Shown: positions 10,059-21,487 of the stretch, piece by piece
Position numbering within the stretch: position 1 is the stretch's first letter
How the letters are laid out: the number at the start of each line of letters is the position of its first letter
Assembly: GCA_019633425.1 (NCBI GenBank)
Contig: WSUB01000126.1
Coordinates: 1-64,000, forward strand
Reading direction: 5' to 3'
DNA from: Tulasnella sp. 424
Lineage: Eukaryota; Basidiomycota; Agaricomycetes; Cantharellales; Tulasnellaceae
Length of the DNA: 64,000 bases
Position numbers and translations under genes: made by a program
Notes under the pieces: model-generated
Seen by the model: only the letters and a program-made list of their open reading frames with translations
Told to the model about the DNA's origin: nothing
Databases searched by the model: none

Positions 10059-11759
10059 ATGCATTTCGACATTCCGAAGTCGCCCAAGTTACCCGAACGC
10101 CATCCGGTCGGCCAACCCAGTCGCAACTCCACATCAGCGCTAGATGTCGTTCGGAAGGAGTCGGACCATAACTGGACGCTCGAAGAACCCAGGATCCCTT
10201 ACGAGCTCATTGTCGCTATACTCCATCTATCCCTTCCTCCAGCATATGTGGATGATCATGAATCACCTTCGCCAGACCCTTGTCCCACCTATTCGATCAC
10301 GCTCTACTCCCTTAGATCCGTCTGCAAGTGGTGGAGAGACGTGGTGGACGGAACGCCATTTTTCTGGAAGGTCGTTTGTTCGGCGCTCCCGACGGAAGTG
10401 AACTCCGCCATCCTTTTAAAGTCGGGTCAAAGACACCTGGTCATTCACTGCTTGCTCCAAGAACCACCCCAGCACGAGTTCCTGGAGCTGGCCAACAGAC
10501 ATCGGCACCGTTGGGGGACAGCTGCGTTTCAAATCATCCCTGCAGCCTACGCGGAAAGCGTGGCCAGCTATCTAGCCGCTCCCGCCCCGCTGTTACAAAG
10601 TCTCGTCTTGTCGTCGAAGGCCCAACCACCCCAACCTGTCTATCACCTGTTCGGAGGACAAACCCAAAACATCCGTCACCTCAATATTTACGGGAGTCGA
10701 ATCGAATGGCTGCCAAACGCGTTCACGGGTCTACGGAGGTTAATATTGGCCGAAATCTCACAAGGAGGTCTGACCACTCAGTATCTCCTGGACATCCTAG
10801 CCAGTAGCCCCTCCTTGGAGATTTTGGATTTAAGCAACATCGAATTTGATCCACCTCCGATAGACGTCCGCTCGCCGCCAACACGCTTTCCTCTCTTGAG
10901 GTTCCTTCGTCTTGGAGCGATATCTGCAATGGCAGTGGACTGCATTCTCCGTTCCCTTGCTGTTGAGCCAAGCGTAGTCACTAGGATTCACCTCAGCCTA
11001 TCACTGGACGAACCAAACTTCGATGCAGCTAGGTTCGTGACGGAAACACTCCCTGCGTTCTCCCCCGTGTTAAACCGGTTGAACGCAAGTTGCGGTGGCT
11101 CCGACCTCAGATTCCGCTTCAGACAGAATTTCATCTGGGCCGCTGGAAATGGCGCAGGGCATTCTTTCTCATTCTACCTCCCGCTAATCTCGCTTTCAAC
11201 ATACCTTCCGTGGATCGAGCAAGCAGTGGGAGTTGGCGTCCCCGGCGTAGTTGTCCGCCTACACTTTGGCCATTTTCCCTCCACAGCAACAGCAGTTCTT
11301 CCGGTATTGAGACCATCTAGAATCATCACTGGGATGGTCCTGAACACCGTTCTTGATTCCTGGCGCCTGGACCCGATATTTGATGCGCTTTCGGGGCTTG
11401 AAACCCTCGACGGTTCACATACGACCGCGGATGCAATCCCTTCGTTCCCGGCTCTTCGCACGATACGTTTTACTGATTGGATGTGGAGCCTAGACAGAAT
11501 CGACCAAGCACTGGAACGAAGGTTCGCTAAACGAACAAGCATGGGTTTGAACATCCCCGACCTGCTTGTCGAACTCTCCTACCCTGATACTATCTTTTGG
11601 GCCTACGGCTCGGAAGGGATGCTTTCTTTTGACACCTTACAAAGGATAAGGGCGATCGATGGAGTGAAAGATGTGAGGGTAGAGTGTGATTCGACGACAA
11701 AAGATGGGATGATGGCGGTCGTGTGGTGCGAAGCGTCGTCTCAAGTAGTTTGGGGCTGA
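10059..11759 (+). CDS. F-box/LRR protein, tandem copy 3
   Basis: Intronless frame of 566 aa. The leader (MHFDIPKSPKLPERHP...) and F-box-like segment (IPYELIVAILHLSLPPAYV, SVCKWWRDVVDGTPFFWKVV) match copy 2; the LRR-like part (IRHLNIYGSRIEWLPNAF, LEILDLSNI) and C-terminus match both others. Small in-frame indels separate the copies (for example an extra Ile before PAAYAESV and an extra residue near LSYPDTIFW). It lies convergent with the M36 gene, with about 350 bp between the two stops. Predicted SCF ubiquitin ligase receptor; target unknown. Confidence 0.8.
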   Translation: MHFDIPKSPKLPERHPVGQPSRNSTSALDVVRKESDHNWTLEEPRIPYELIVAILHLSLPPAYVDDHESPSPDPCPTYSITLYSLRSVCKWWRDVVDGTPFFWKVVCSALPTEVNSAILLKSGQRHLVIHCLLQEPPQHEFLELANRHRHRWGTAAFQIIPAAYAESVASYLAAPAPLLQSLVLSSKAQPPQPVYHLFGGQTQNIRHLNIYGSRIEWLPNAFTGLRRLILAEISQGGLTTQYLLDILASSPSLEILDLSNIEFDPPPIDVRSPPTRFPLLRFLRLGAISAMAVDCILRSLAVEPSVVTRIHLSLSLDEPNFDAARFVTETLPAFSPVLNRLNASCGGSDLRFRFRQNFIWAAGNGAGHSFSFYLPLISLSTYLPWIEQAVGVGVPGVVVRLHFGHFPSTATAVLPVLRPSRIITGMVLNTVLDSWRLDPIFDALSGLETLDGSHTTADAIPSFPALRTIRFTDWMWSLDRIDQALERRFAKRTSMGLNIPDLLVELSYPDTIFWAYGSEGMLSFDTLQRIRAIDGVKDVRVECDSTTKDGMMAVVWCEASSQVVWG

Positions 11760-12110
11760 GCCTCCTTCGCCATTCGGACTTTAGATTGTAGGAGCCTGTA
11801 ACGGTGATCGTTTTCACAAGTGTAATATCTCTTTGTCACAGAGATTAGGTCGTGATCCTCTCTCATGGTCCACACTTTCTTTGTGCGCCCAGATTTTGGA
11901 AGCCCACCATGTCCGAGTCGAAATCGAAATGAGATTCGGAGCCTGGTTAGATTGAAAAGAAAAAAGTACATCGTGAAACGGAGGGAAAGGAATGCAACCT
12001 ATTCGATATCGTAAATGCGAGAACGAGCGACACAGCTGACACGTCTATCCTTCCTTGGAACAACCAAGCTCGTCGAAAAAAGAAAGATCATCGACCACCG
12101 CGAGATGCGT

Positions 12111-15100
12111 TCACTCGTCACCACCATCATCGCCATCTCCATGATCGGGCTTGCCAGTGCCACCGCACTTGACGGGAACGGAGTAATCGTTGGTACGGAT
12201 TCCTCCGCCCCATGGGGTTCCGCCCTTGATCTTGGCAAACGGACCCAATCCACGATCGGCGAATCCAGCCCAAAGGACGCAGAAGTTGGCACCACCGGTC
12301 AAGTTCTCATCGGCTTGAATGATGGCATCACGAGCGGCAAAGAACGAAGGACGGCAAGGCTGGAGCTTCATGGCGTCGAGGACGAGTTGGACCATCAAAG
12401 TGTTGCCGTGCTTGGGGATAGGAGCCTTCTTGCCGGCCAAAGGTGGGAGATAGAAGTCGTTGGGGTAGGTGAATGAGCCCTGGGCGTTGGGTTGAGGTGG
12501 GAACAAGCTCTCGCCGTAACCGTGCTCCTTGACAATGCCTTGAAGGACGACAAAGAGGATTTCGGCCCAACTAGAGTCGAGTCCTGTCAGTGCCATTAAT
12601 CAAAACACTCCAGCGGTTCTACTCACACTTCACCAATGGCATGGACACCCCAGTAACCGGGTCCGTCGAGAGTCTTGTAAACTGAAGGGTTGACGGTCTT
12701 GTCCTGTCAGGGTCATGATGATCAGTCAGCAACTTCACCCAGCTATGCAATCCAGCGCTGCCCACTCACAGTGCTGTAAATGTAGTTCCGGATTCCCTTA
12801 TCCCTGTTGGCAGCCCAAGCACCCATAGGATAGTCCGAGTAGTTGGCAGTGCTTCGAATAACCGTAGCCAAGAAATCTCCCCATCCTTCACCCATGCCTC
12901 CGCTCTCACCCCATCCGAGGCATCCAGAGTTGGCGGGACCACCGGTCAAGCGGGTTGACAAACCATGGGAGAGTTCGTGGATGACGATACCGGCTTCCAA
13001 GTCACCATCGCGGAAGGGAGTGGCGGTGTCCCAGACGTACATGCGCATACGACCACGTTGACCATCGGGAGGCTAAGAATAGCGGCGAGAGAAAATAAGT
13101 AACCGCCTCCAGGAGCGCATACCCAAACGCGACGTACAGTAGCGAAGTTGGCGTTGTTGTAACCACTTCCATCCTGAGCGTTGGCAGTGACACCGTCGTT
13201 CTCCTTGCCACCCTTGCCAAAGTTGTAGTTCTGGAAGTTACCAGCAACCTCGTTGAAGCCGTAGCGGTAGTACAAATCGTGAACCATGTTGGAGGTGCTG
13301 TGCAAAAGAAAGCGCCCTCAAACGTCAGTGATCCCCGCCAAGTTTAGGCTGATTTCGAGAACGCACTAGAACATCTGCGCGACAGAGAGATCAATGTACG
13401 ACTTGGGGTCGACCTTCTCGCCATCATGCTTCTTGCTAGCGCCGTAAGGGTGGACGAAAGTGAGGTTGTTGTTGCCTTCGGGGCGGTAGTTCTTGAACCA
13501 ATTGTTGCGACCCTCCCAGTTCTCTTGAGCTTGGACCTACACAAGCCAAGAGCACTTAGTACTGCACCATAGAGGGAACGCAGGCCAGATCACTTACGTT
13601 GTTGCCCCAAGTAGTCGTGAAGTGGCAGGTCTCTTCGCTGTTCAAACCTTGAAGCGGGTAGCCGTAGTCCGATTGAGGGTTGTTGGCAGCAGGGATCGTG
13701 TGCCATCCAATAGGGCTGGCGGTTTCGTCATGAGGAGACTTGACGATATCCCGCTTTCCCTCCTGTGGGTCGTTGACACCCCAAGGCCAGACCTTGTAGA
13801 TGGTCTCACGAATACCCTTGGGGTCCTTGGGAATGGGTGCGAGGTGGTCATCGGCTTCCTTTCCAGGCCAGCATTTCTTGTCATCGTGGCCAGAATAGTC
13901 GGAAACCCAGTCGACGACGTTCATGATGCGAGTGGGGAGACGAGCATCCACGTGGGCCTCGTACCAGTTGTCCTGCATCTCGACGACGAGCTTCCAGACG
14001 AGGGTGAGGACGGAAGATTGGTCCTTGGCGCGGCAGCCATTGTGCACACCCTCCTCAGTCTCAGCCTCACAAGGAGTCTGGACGTAGGCGAGGGTAGCCT
14101 TGACGGGCGAAACCGTAGCGGGAACGTTCTCCAACTGGACTTCGGGAGCGGCGTTGCCGTGGAGGTGGTGGGTGAAGGTGGATGCAATCTGGTTGCGGAA
14201 CTTGGGGATGTTCTGCATGATCTCGGAAGCCTCCTCTTCGTTGGGGTGAACGGCGAGGATGAAGAACAAGGCTGCATCAACGGCTTCAGTGACGGGGCCA
14301 AGCTCACGGAGGTTCTCGCCGTCGTTAAGGTAGAACTGAGCGTCGAGGAACTGCATTGCGTTGCTGCAGGCCATTTCATGCAGACGGGAGATGCGTTCAG
14401 AGCTGGGCGACTTCGATGAACCCGACCATGCCCATTCAGGAATGTTGAAGATGGCCTCGTTGAGGTTCTTCACAACCTGAGCCTGAGGTGGACCAAGACG
14501 GACTTGACCCTCCTGAGCGTACTGAGGTTCTGCCGCTTCTTCGTCTGCAATGTTGAGCTCGAGCTTCTCAAACATCTCCTTTGCCTTCTTGGGATCTTCC
14601 ATTGCTTTGCGGAACTCTTCGGCTTCCCGACGATACTGAGCAGCGAGCTCGGGGTTCTCTGCCTCCCAGGTCTGACCGCGAGCCTTGGCAAGCTGGTTGC
14701 AGTAATAGGCGAGGTCGTGGAGGCCGCCTTGCTCATCACCAGCGAAGGTGGACGAGGCGTCCTTGAGGGAGGGGGCAGGGCCGCGGTAGAACTGAAGGGG
14801 TAAGATAGGGGCGTGTGGTCAGTATTCGAACATGATAAGATTGTTTACGGCGCAGTGTGATGCGAGACAGAACACGTCGTCGACGACCGCGGGACACTGC
14901 GTACGCAGAGGGCGTGGGTGTGGGTTTATGGTCGTGTGCAAGTCAGGGTACAGCGGCCAAATGGGTGGGGGCGCGTCAAACACCCAATCCATTTTGAAGG
15001 CACACGCGTACATACCCCAACAACAAAGAGTAATGAAACGCGGAAAGCCAAAGCAACTCACCGAATCACCGTACGAGATGACCTTGCCGTTGAGGACGTT

Positions 15101-15460
15101 GAGGTTGATGTCGCCATCCGTGACCTCGACGTTGCCATCGTGCATCACCTGGCGGAGGTACAAATGCCAAACGCCCGTGTTCTCGTCCAAGTACGAGTCC
15201 TCACGGAGCTTCCAAGAGCCCTCGGGATGACCGAGAACGGTCTTGACATACTCGTCAGCGAGCTTGAATACTGACTTCTTGTCGTTGGAAGTGGTCGTGA
15301 AGGTGGAGAGGTGGGCGGGGGATGTGGTGTACTTGGCATGACCGAGTTGGGGACCGAAGGAGACGGTCTTGCGCAGAGGCGACTCCTTTGCGGTTGCTAC
15401 TTCTGCTCCAGCGGAGAGAGCGGCGATGATGGGGATGAGATTAGCCCACTTCGAGTGCAT
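12111..15460 (-). CDS. Secreted fungalysin-type metallopeptidase (M36), long propeptide
   Basis: Seven exons: 15062..15460, 13598..14791, 13367..13536, 13138..13297, 12770..13072, 12627..12703, 12111..12570. They sum to 2763 nt, 920 aa, with every phase closing. A signal peptide is likely ([18 protein letters not shown]). An FTP-like propeptide part follows (about residues 30-130), then the propeptide end ([17 protein letters not shown]). The catalytic zinc motif is HELSH (about 673-677) in [16 protein letters not shown], with the third ligand in GEGWGDF (about E703). Fungalysins are usually about 600-650 aa; here an extra segment of roughly 250 aa, rich in charged residues, lies inside the propeptide in exon 2. 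Expected role: extracellular protein breakdown after propeptide removal. The paralog at 1-1715 shares the extra segment. Confidence 0.92.
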
Positions 15461-16698
15461 GATGGGCAGTGAGAGGGGGGGAAGGTCGGTGAGAGGGGGA
15501 AGGAGACGCAGCTGTTGCGGTCCGCGTTATAACATGACCGTGTTTGTTCCTATGGCGATGCTTCTATCGACCCACTCCTATTCGCCGTCGGATTCGCTTC
15601 CGGCGATCCTCATTCACCTGAAAAGCGAAATACTTCTTTATACCGTTTTTCTTTGCTTTATTATTATATTTGAATAATTTACACTGTTCTGTGCGGTATT
15701 CTTTAACGCGTAATGCTAGGAAAACTCGTCTCCAGCGCAACCACACCGCAGTCGCACACGCAAGCGGATCATCCGGGATCACCGATTTGGCTCGGGAATG
15801 CGATTCCATCGGTATTTTTGTACCTCCTATACCCCTGGCAAGCGGTTCCGTTCCATCCTTGCCGAGTCAATGAGGGAACAGAAAGACCTCAACCGCTAAC
15901 TTGCCGGACGCTGCTCGCAACCACCCCAAATGACTCACAAGGCGATGACGAGCAGGAGCATAGGTTCATGTCTCTCGTGAATACCTCGTGCGCGTATTAT
16001 GTAAATATCTAAACACCCCAAAGCCTTTGTTGTGAATAGAATAAAGGGACTGGCATCGTTCAGAACTGAGCGTTATCTCTATTGATGCCTTCAAAGTACC
16101 GGTGACGGCGCAGGATTCAGATAAGGACACCCCCACATAACAGCCAGAAGCCCATCGTGGATTTACGTGTATTTTGAATATAGAGAAACCAACCAGGACC
16201 AGGTCGAGGCGGGGAGGACAGTATGAATATCAGTTAAGCACCCGCCAAACGAGGGGAGCTAGTCGCGGCTGAGGACCTCAATTGAATTCCCGAGTATCGC
16301 CCACAGCGTGAATCCTAGCAATATTCAATGGACCGAAACATGCCCTCCTACGTACTCCATTTATATGAGACACCCCAAGACTTAGTATTTTAGACTCGCC
16401 AAGCGTAAGCCACAATCCTCGAGACGATATAATCACATACGAGAAAAATTAAATGAAAAATTAAGGTTTTATGGTTTCCCCAGTGCATCGCTGCACCACG
16501 AACTCTAGAAGTCCTGGCCTTCCTGAGCGTGCACTTGGTTCGAAAGCCACGATTTCTGACTCTATACGTCACTGAGAAGCCCGGGATTTTGCGAGTCGAC
16601 TTGGGCAAGTATGGGACAAGGCAGTGCACGCATGAAACGTAATGAGAATGCAAGCGAGACAAATGGTATATAACCGGTAGGTAGTACAAGATAACCGC
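15461..16698. other. Intergenic region between M36 and pectate lyase genes
   Basis: About 1.24 kb. The first 80 bases are the M36 5' flank, and the right end is the 3' flank of the pectate lyase. No conserved frame, repeat or RNA gene was recognised between them. Confidence 0.5.
15527..15534 (-). promoter_or_regulatory. Possible TATA-like element of the M36 gene
   Basis: GTTATAAC lies about 70 nt upstream of the M36 start codon in a short GC-rich 5' flank. The position fits a core promoter but the match is weak. Confidence 0.3.
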
Positions 16699-18252
16699 TT
16701 AGCAAGTCGAGACAGCAGAGCTCGAGTAGTTGCAAACGCTGCCGCTTGGACCGCTGCAGATGTGCGGGAGAAAACGCAAGACGATCAGTTTCTGAACAAT
16801 AGCAAATAGAGCGTTGACGGAATCGACGTACCATCCGATCTTCTCGGGCTCGTTTCCGGGAGTGGTACCCTCGTAGCGGCAGCAGAGGTTGGCGGTAGAA
16901 GGCTTGCCGTTGGTGCAGACGTTGGACAAGGTAGCAGTGTCACCGAAGTTCTGTTACGTGGTCTAGTGTGAGCGAAACCTGTCTACATGTCAAGTGCAAG
17001 ATGTTCCGAAACAAACCTCGTTGATGCCAACACCAGTGGAACCGCCGACCAAGGCGACGTTGTCAACGATAACGTGGCGAGCATAGCTGGAAGAGCAGTT
17101 TCCGCAAGAACGGTAGAGCCTAGATTGACGATGAAGATTAACATAGACTCGCGAGAGACTAGGGTCCTTTGTATGGGTACTCACTTGCCGAAATCGTTGG
17201 CGTAGAAGTTCTTGATCGAGACGGTACCGGCACCATTGTGTTGGACGATCTTGTCCTCAGCGTGGAAGGCACCACCACCGATGATGTAAGAAACATCACC
17301 AGAGCCAGTCTGCTTGATGGTGATAGCATCTATAATTTACAGCCCGTAATCAACAACCAGGTTCCTTCCCAATTATTCTTCAAAGGCGCTCACCCTCGCA
17401 AACATCAGCCCACCAGACGTTCTTGACCGTGCAAGGTCCACGGCAGTGGATACCCTCAGCCTGGGCAGCACCGATGATGACGTTCTGGATTGTAGCGCCG
17501 GATTGCAAGATGAAGACAGCGTCGGCTTCGCCGGTCTCGCTCTGGCCTTGGCAATCACCGGAGCTTCCAGCACGGTCGAACCTCTTCATGCCACCGTCGA
17601 AAGTGCCCGAGATAACCGAAGCGGTCGGGAGAGCGGAGTAACCGCTTGAGGCGGGGAGGGTGGTGGTAAGACCAGTTGGAACGTTGCCGCCCTGTTTTGG
17701 TGGTAAAACATAAGTAACCATTCTCTTTTGAATCCAGAGCAACCGAGAGGGAGCTCACAGCGGTGGTGGTGGTAGCCTTGGTGGTGGTGGTGCTAGTCTT
17801 GGTGGTGGTGGTGCTAGTCTTGGTAGAAGTGGTGGACGTCTTGGTGGTAGTGGACGTTTTGGTGGTGGTGGTGGCACCTCTGTTAAGATGAAAACGCACT
17901 TGTTAAAATATTGTTCTCTAATAGGGCCGGATGCCGACCTACCCAGATCCGCCGGTTGTGGTCTGGCCAGAAGAAGGCTTCAAGCATCTGGATACGATCA
18001 ATTAGAGCTACGTATTTCTTGGGATTGTAATAAAGGTACTCACTGGAAGTAGAACTCGTTCTGAACGACGCAGACGAGACCGGAGTCGCAAGTACCAGTG
18101 ATGCCATTGACGCCACCGCACTGACCGTACTCGGCAACGGCCTACCAAAACGACAACGTGTAAGCCGCTGTGATGTCAACGTGCGACAAGACACTCACCA
18201 AAGCACCTGGAACAACGAGAGCAAGAGCAGAGAGAGCAGCAGCGACCTTCAT
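16699..18252 (-). CDS. Pectate lyase family 3 with N-terminal CBM1
   Basis: Nine exons: 18199..18252, 18044..18141, 17943..17987, 17759..17879, 17394..17691, 17185..17329, 17017..17119, 16832..16950, 16699..16753; 345 aa with all phases closing. A signal peptide ([18 protein letters not shown]) is encoded by exon 1. A CBM1 cellulose-binding module follows ([15 protein letters not shown] to NEFYFQCLK, about residues 21-56, paired cysteines), then a Thr/Ser/Lys linker (repeats of TTTTKTS) and a PL3 domain from about residue 107 ([57 protein letters not shown]). PL3 enzymes cleave polygalacturonate by beta-elimination with calcium. The CBM1 would hold the enzyme on plant cell wall. Secreted. Confidence 0.93.
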
Positions 18253-20385
18253 GTTTTCAGTAGTGAGTAGAGCTTTGCTTTGCTGTTTTGGTTGAGACTT
18301 GTGATGTGTTCTAATTTCCAGCCAAGTAGGAGCCATATTTATATTGGTCCTTGAGCGGGCCAATGATCTCTAAACGGCCCGCCACGGCCCAGCGCATTCC
18401 GCGAAAAGTTGCGGGCCAAGAGCAAAATGAAGCAGCCAAGCTGTACCAAGACTAACAACCGCGGTTTATTGGGAACAGTTATATGAGAGGCCCGGAATAT
18501 TTTTGGGAAGGGTCTGGCTTCTTTTCCGCACCGGCGAAATTGGGACACGATTGGCGCGGAGGTAACGGGCGGAGTTTACGGACCTCCACCTCATCGCACC
18601 CGCCACTTCGAATGGGTAGGTGGGTATGGATCGTCCACGAGGACTGACGATTCCCGAACTTTCACCCAATTCTGGGCTTCCATGTTCTCGGCGACTTTAG
18701 CAAGCGGCATCTGAATCGCTTGCCAAGACCAGGCAGAGGCGGCCCGCTCGATCATCGTCGGTGGATTCCAACCGGCAAGTGATGCTCCACTTGAACTTCT
18801 AAAACGCTCAAGACCACTTTGATCAAAAGCATATACCGCTCAAGGTTCTCACTAAGCTCCACATGTTTGGGGCTACTGACAAGCCCTTGGAAACGAGCCC
18901 TTGTCAGCGAAAGGTGGACCATTGATTTCCAAGCCGCAACCGCATCCAAGTTCTGGGGCCAGACGTACTTAGCTTCTAGCCTCAAGCCAAATGTCAAGCA
19001 CTAAAGCCTAACTGCGGAACACGCCGCCTTTATATTTGCTAACGTTAACCTGAGGCACTCGGAGGAACTGAAGGCGATTGGATGTCTCCCGGACCAATTG
19101 AACCCTGAATTAGCGACCTTCCGAATCGCCGCCGGTGCGCTGCGCGGTAACCGCCAAGAGAGAAGTAGCATATATAGGTACCTTGGTGGACGATCGCATA
19201 GGCTTGAGAACCACACTCTTCTTGGGCTCCACGCCGCATCATGGCCCGCACTAGGAAGGAGGTTGATTGCCCAGGACATCTATGGTGCGGAAACCCAGTC
19301 TTCTTGTTTCTCAGAGCCGGTCCGTGGAGAAACTTACTTCTGTAGAACTGAAAACGCCAAGCGCAAAAGAACTTTCTGTGGAGCCTTCCGGTTCGCAAGG
19401 GAGGAATGCCGGCACTCCATTCCAGCCTCCATAGCATCAATGCCTGCCCCAAATTCGGCCACTAACTCTTCAGACCGGGTTGGCAGGCCACTTCACCGTA
19501 CTGGAAATCTGTTTACATAGTCGATCCGCAGTCTGGCCAGCGCATCTCGAGTCACATGCTGCGCGAAGTGAGACCACAACGCCTCTTGAATACTTGGACA
19601 CTCTTAAAATGCGTAGTGTAACAACGACTCTGTCAATATGCCCGAAGGTTGGGCCATCCCGCTCTGACCGACCTCACCGCCCCTCCCGGTCCATAACCTA
19701 CTCTGACCTCAAACGTGGAGCTCGATCTCCTGTGACAATATACCGACAATGTATAAGTTGTACCTCCTTATTAGTCCACAACCACTGACTTAGCACAAAG
19801 ACTTTGGTCACGGTAGTCGTCCCGACGACTGCGAGTCATGTGGCGTGGCCCTCGACGTTGCCAGCGACCCGTGATGTGAAAGGCTATGAGGATGGAGTTG
19901 AGATCGAAGCCCTCAAGCCTAGGCTTTTTGCGCCTTGAGTGGCGTAAGGTTGTGCGGGTGCGGACTTCCTTCTCGAGTTTGTGTACACTAACCTCCACGT
20001 TGACAGTCGCCAATGCCCCAGTACAGAGGACAAAGTGAATCGGTGTTGAGGGGTAAAAATGAGGTAGTATCGTGCTGCTGTAAGAGTTTCACGCATCCTT
20101 ACCTAGGAGCGGCTCTACACCCTTGTACACTTTTAGAGCTGGGCGTACGGAAACGGCACTGCCTCGTTTGTCGGTCACCGTGCTCAGGCTTGAGGGACAG
20201 CAAATGAAAATCAAGTCCTAAGTACAATAGGGAGCTATAGTTACTCATTTCGACTATTTAAATGGGCTCATGCAGATGCAGGTATCCTCATTCCCCTTCT
20301 CGAACCACAAACAGATATCCCGTTCACGACTTTCAACGATCTCTTCTTACTCTACAACACACTCTTCTTTCTCCATAATCCACAT
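18253..20385. other. Gene-poor region
   Basis: About 2.1 kb. The left end is the pectate lyase promoter. Frames of 80-140 aa occur on both strands (for example minus 18752-18997 and plus 19098-19520), but they lack recognisable domains, overlap each other and have no supporting splice pattern. Nothing was called as a gene; a strongly decayed element cannot be excluded. Confidence 0.4.
18336..18347 (-). promoter_or_regulatory. TATA box with adjacent CCAAT, pectate lyase promoter
   Basis: On the minus strand CCAATATAAATA lies about 84-95 nt upstream of the pectate lyase start codon, a good position and sequence for a fungal core promoter. Confidence 0.55.
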
Positions 20386-20607
20386 ATGTCTCTCCAACAG
20401 CCTGTTCATCGTCGTGCCATCTCCCCTGGCGCTGATAGCAACGATACCGTCGCTCTCTCCCAACGATCTTCAGTCAAAGTAGCCGCTCGACGCTTCGCAC
20501 GTAATCTTAAGCGTGCAGCAAACTCGGTGACCCATGTGACATGGGATGACGAAGAGGCTCGTGTAGTTGATGGTGGACGGAAGCACGTCACCATCTTTGG
20601 TTTCTAA
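20386..20607 (+). CDS. Small basic hypothetical protein, 73 aa
   Basis: Intronless frame with a good fungal context: TATTTAAAT about 125 nt upstream, a pyrimidine-rich leader just before the ATG, C/T-preferring third positions and a T-rich 3' flank. The protein begins MSLQQPVHRRAISPGADSN, has a basic middle (VAARRFARNLKRAANSV) and ends HVTIFGF. No signal peptide, membrane segment or cysteine. Not recognised; no function is proposed. Confidence 0.5.
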   Translation: MSLQQPVHRRAISPGADSNDTVALSQRSSVKVAARRFARNLKRAANSVTHVTWDDEEARVVDGGRKHVTIFGF

Positions 20608-21487
20608 CGCGCCGTGGCCACGAACGGCTTTAGCCAATTTCTAGTGATGGACTGGTCCATCGCCGGCGCCGCTGGTTCTTTTCTATTTCTTTTCTTTCCC
20701 TTTTAATCTTCTCCCAACCTATTCCCCCTTGCGGCGGACCTGGCAGTAATTGTCTGATCCAAAGCTACTTCCGTAATGACTTTTGTATCGCTTGGTAGAG
20801 TGTAGTATGTATTTTCTGTATCTTGACTCCTTACCAGAATCAGGGACTGCACAAGCTGGTGACCATGTGAGGACATGACGGCTCGTTGGTCGTTTTGCAT
20901 AGGTAAAGACCAAATATTCATTCTAATATAGCTTAAGAATATACTTCAATCTACGCTTAGGTCCTGGACGGACTGGGTCGATCCCTCGCAAATCCCTTCT
21001 GCTCAGTTTCTGACCTACCGACTAACTTGGCAGTGAAACCTCTCCCTCTCTCATCGCACAGTGGTAGGTACGTCAGCACCTTCGTAGTCAATAAGGCTCT
21101 TTAGTTGTGGGCAGGTCAGCCTGCATGCGGTAATGAAATCTTCTCCTTCGAACGGCATAAACCGGATAGAGCCTTCCGGGCTTGCCTTTTTTACAGCGGG
21201 CGGGCTCAGAGTACATCTAGGTCGTGATCTCTAGATGCCGAAGTGATGGTAAGATGTGGAGACGGCGGACAATCTATTTGGTGTTCACTCTCATGAACCG
21301 ATCACCGGGAAAGGTAACAGGATCGGGCGTCATTACAATACTGAGCTTCTCGGTATTAGGGAATAAATCGAAATTCGTACGACCTTACTCTGAACCCGTT
21401 GCCTGCGCACCCAAAAAATGAACGAGAGCTTTGGAATAGAGGCTCTATTCGTGACAGGACGTATTGAAATCAATGTCAAGGCCGAGC
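20608..21487. other. Intergenic region
   Basis: About 880 bp after the small ORF. T-rich 3' flank, then mixed sequence without a conserved frame or repeat. Confidence 0.4.

Larger units (their letters stand above)
4012..12107. repeat. Tandem triplication of a 3.05-kb F-box/LRR unit
   Basis: Three head-to-tail copies of a gene plus its flanks. The same landmarks recur with a period of about 3.05 kb: the F-box start (4012, 7130, 10180), the gene end, and a block containing ACCAAGCTCGTCGAAAAA (about 5960, 9010, 12060). The coding and spacer parts are both duplicated. The repeat ends at about 12107, within a few bases of the stop codon of the convergent M36 gene, so each spacer also carries what would be the M36 3' flank. 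Copy 1 starts later than copies 2 and 3. This looks like unequal crossing over. Confidence 0.85.

Noticed and set aside
13622..14419. 265-aa plus-strand frame inside the M36 gene
   Set aside because: It is antisense to exon 2 of a well-supported M36 gene and has no domain of its own.
19045..19520. Overlapping 135- and 140-aa frames on both strands
   Set aside because: They mirror each other on opposite strands and have no domain, promoter or splice support.
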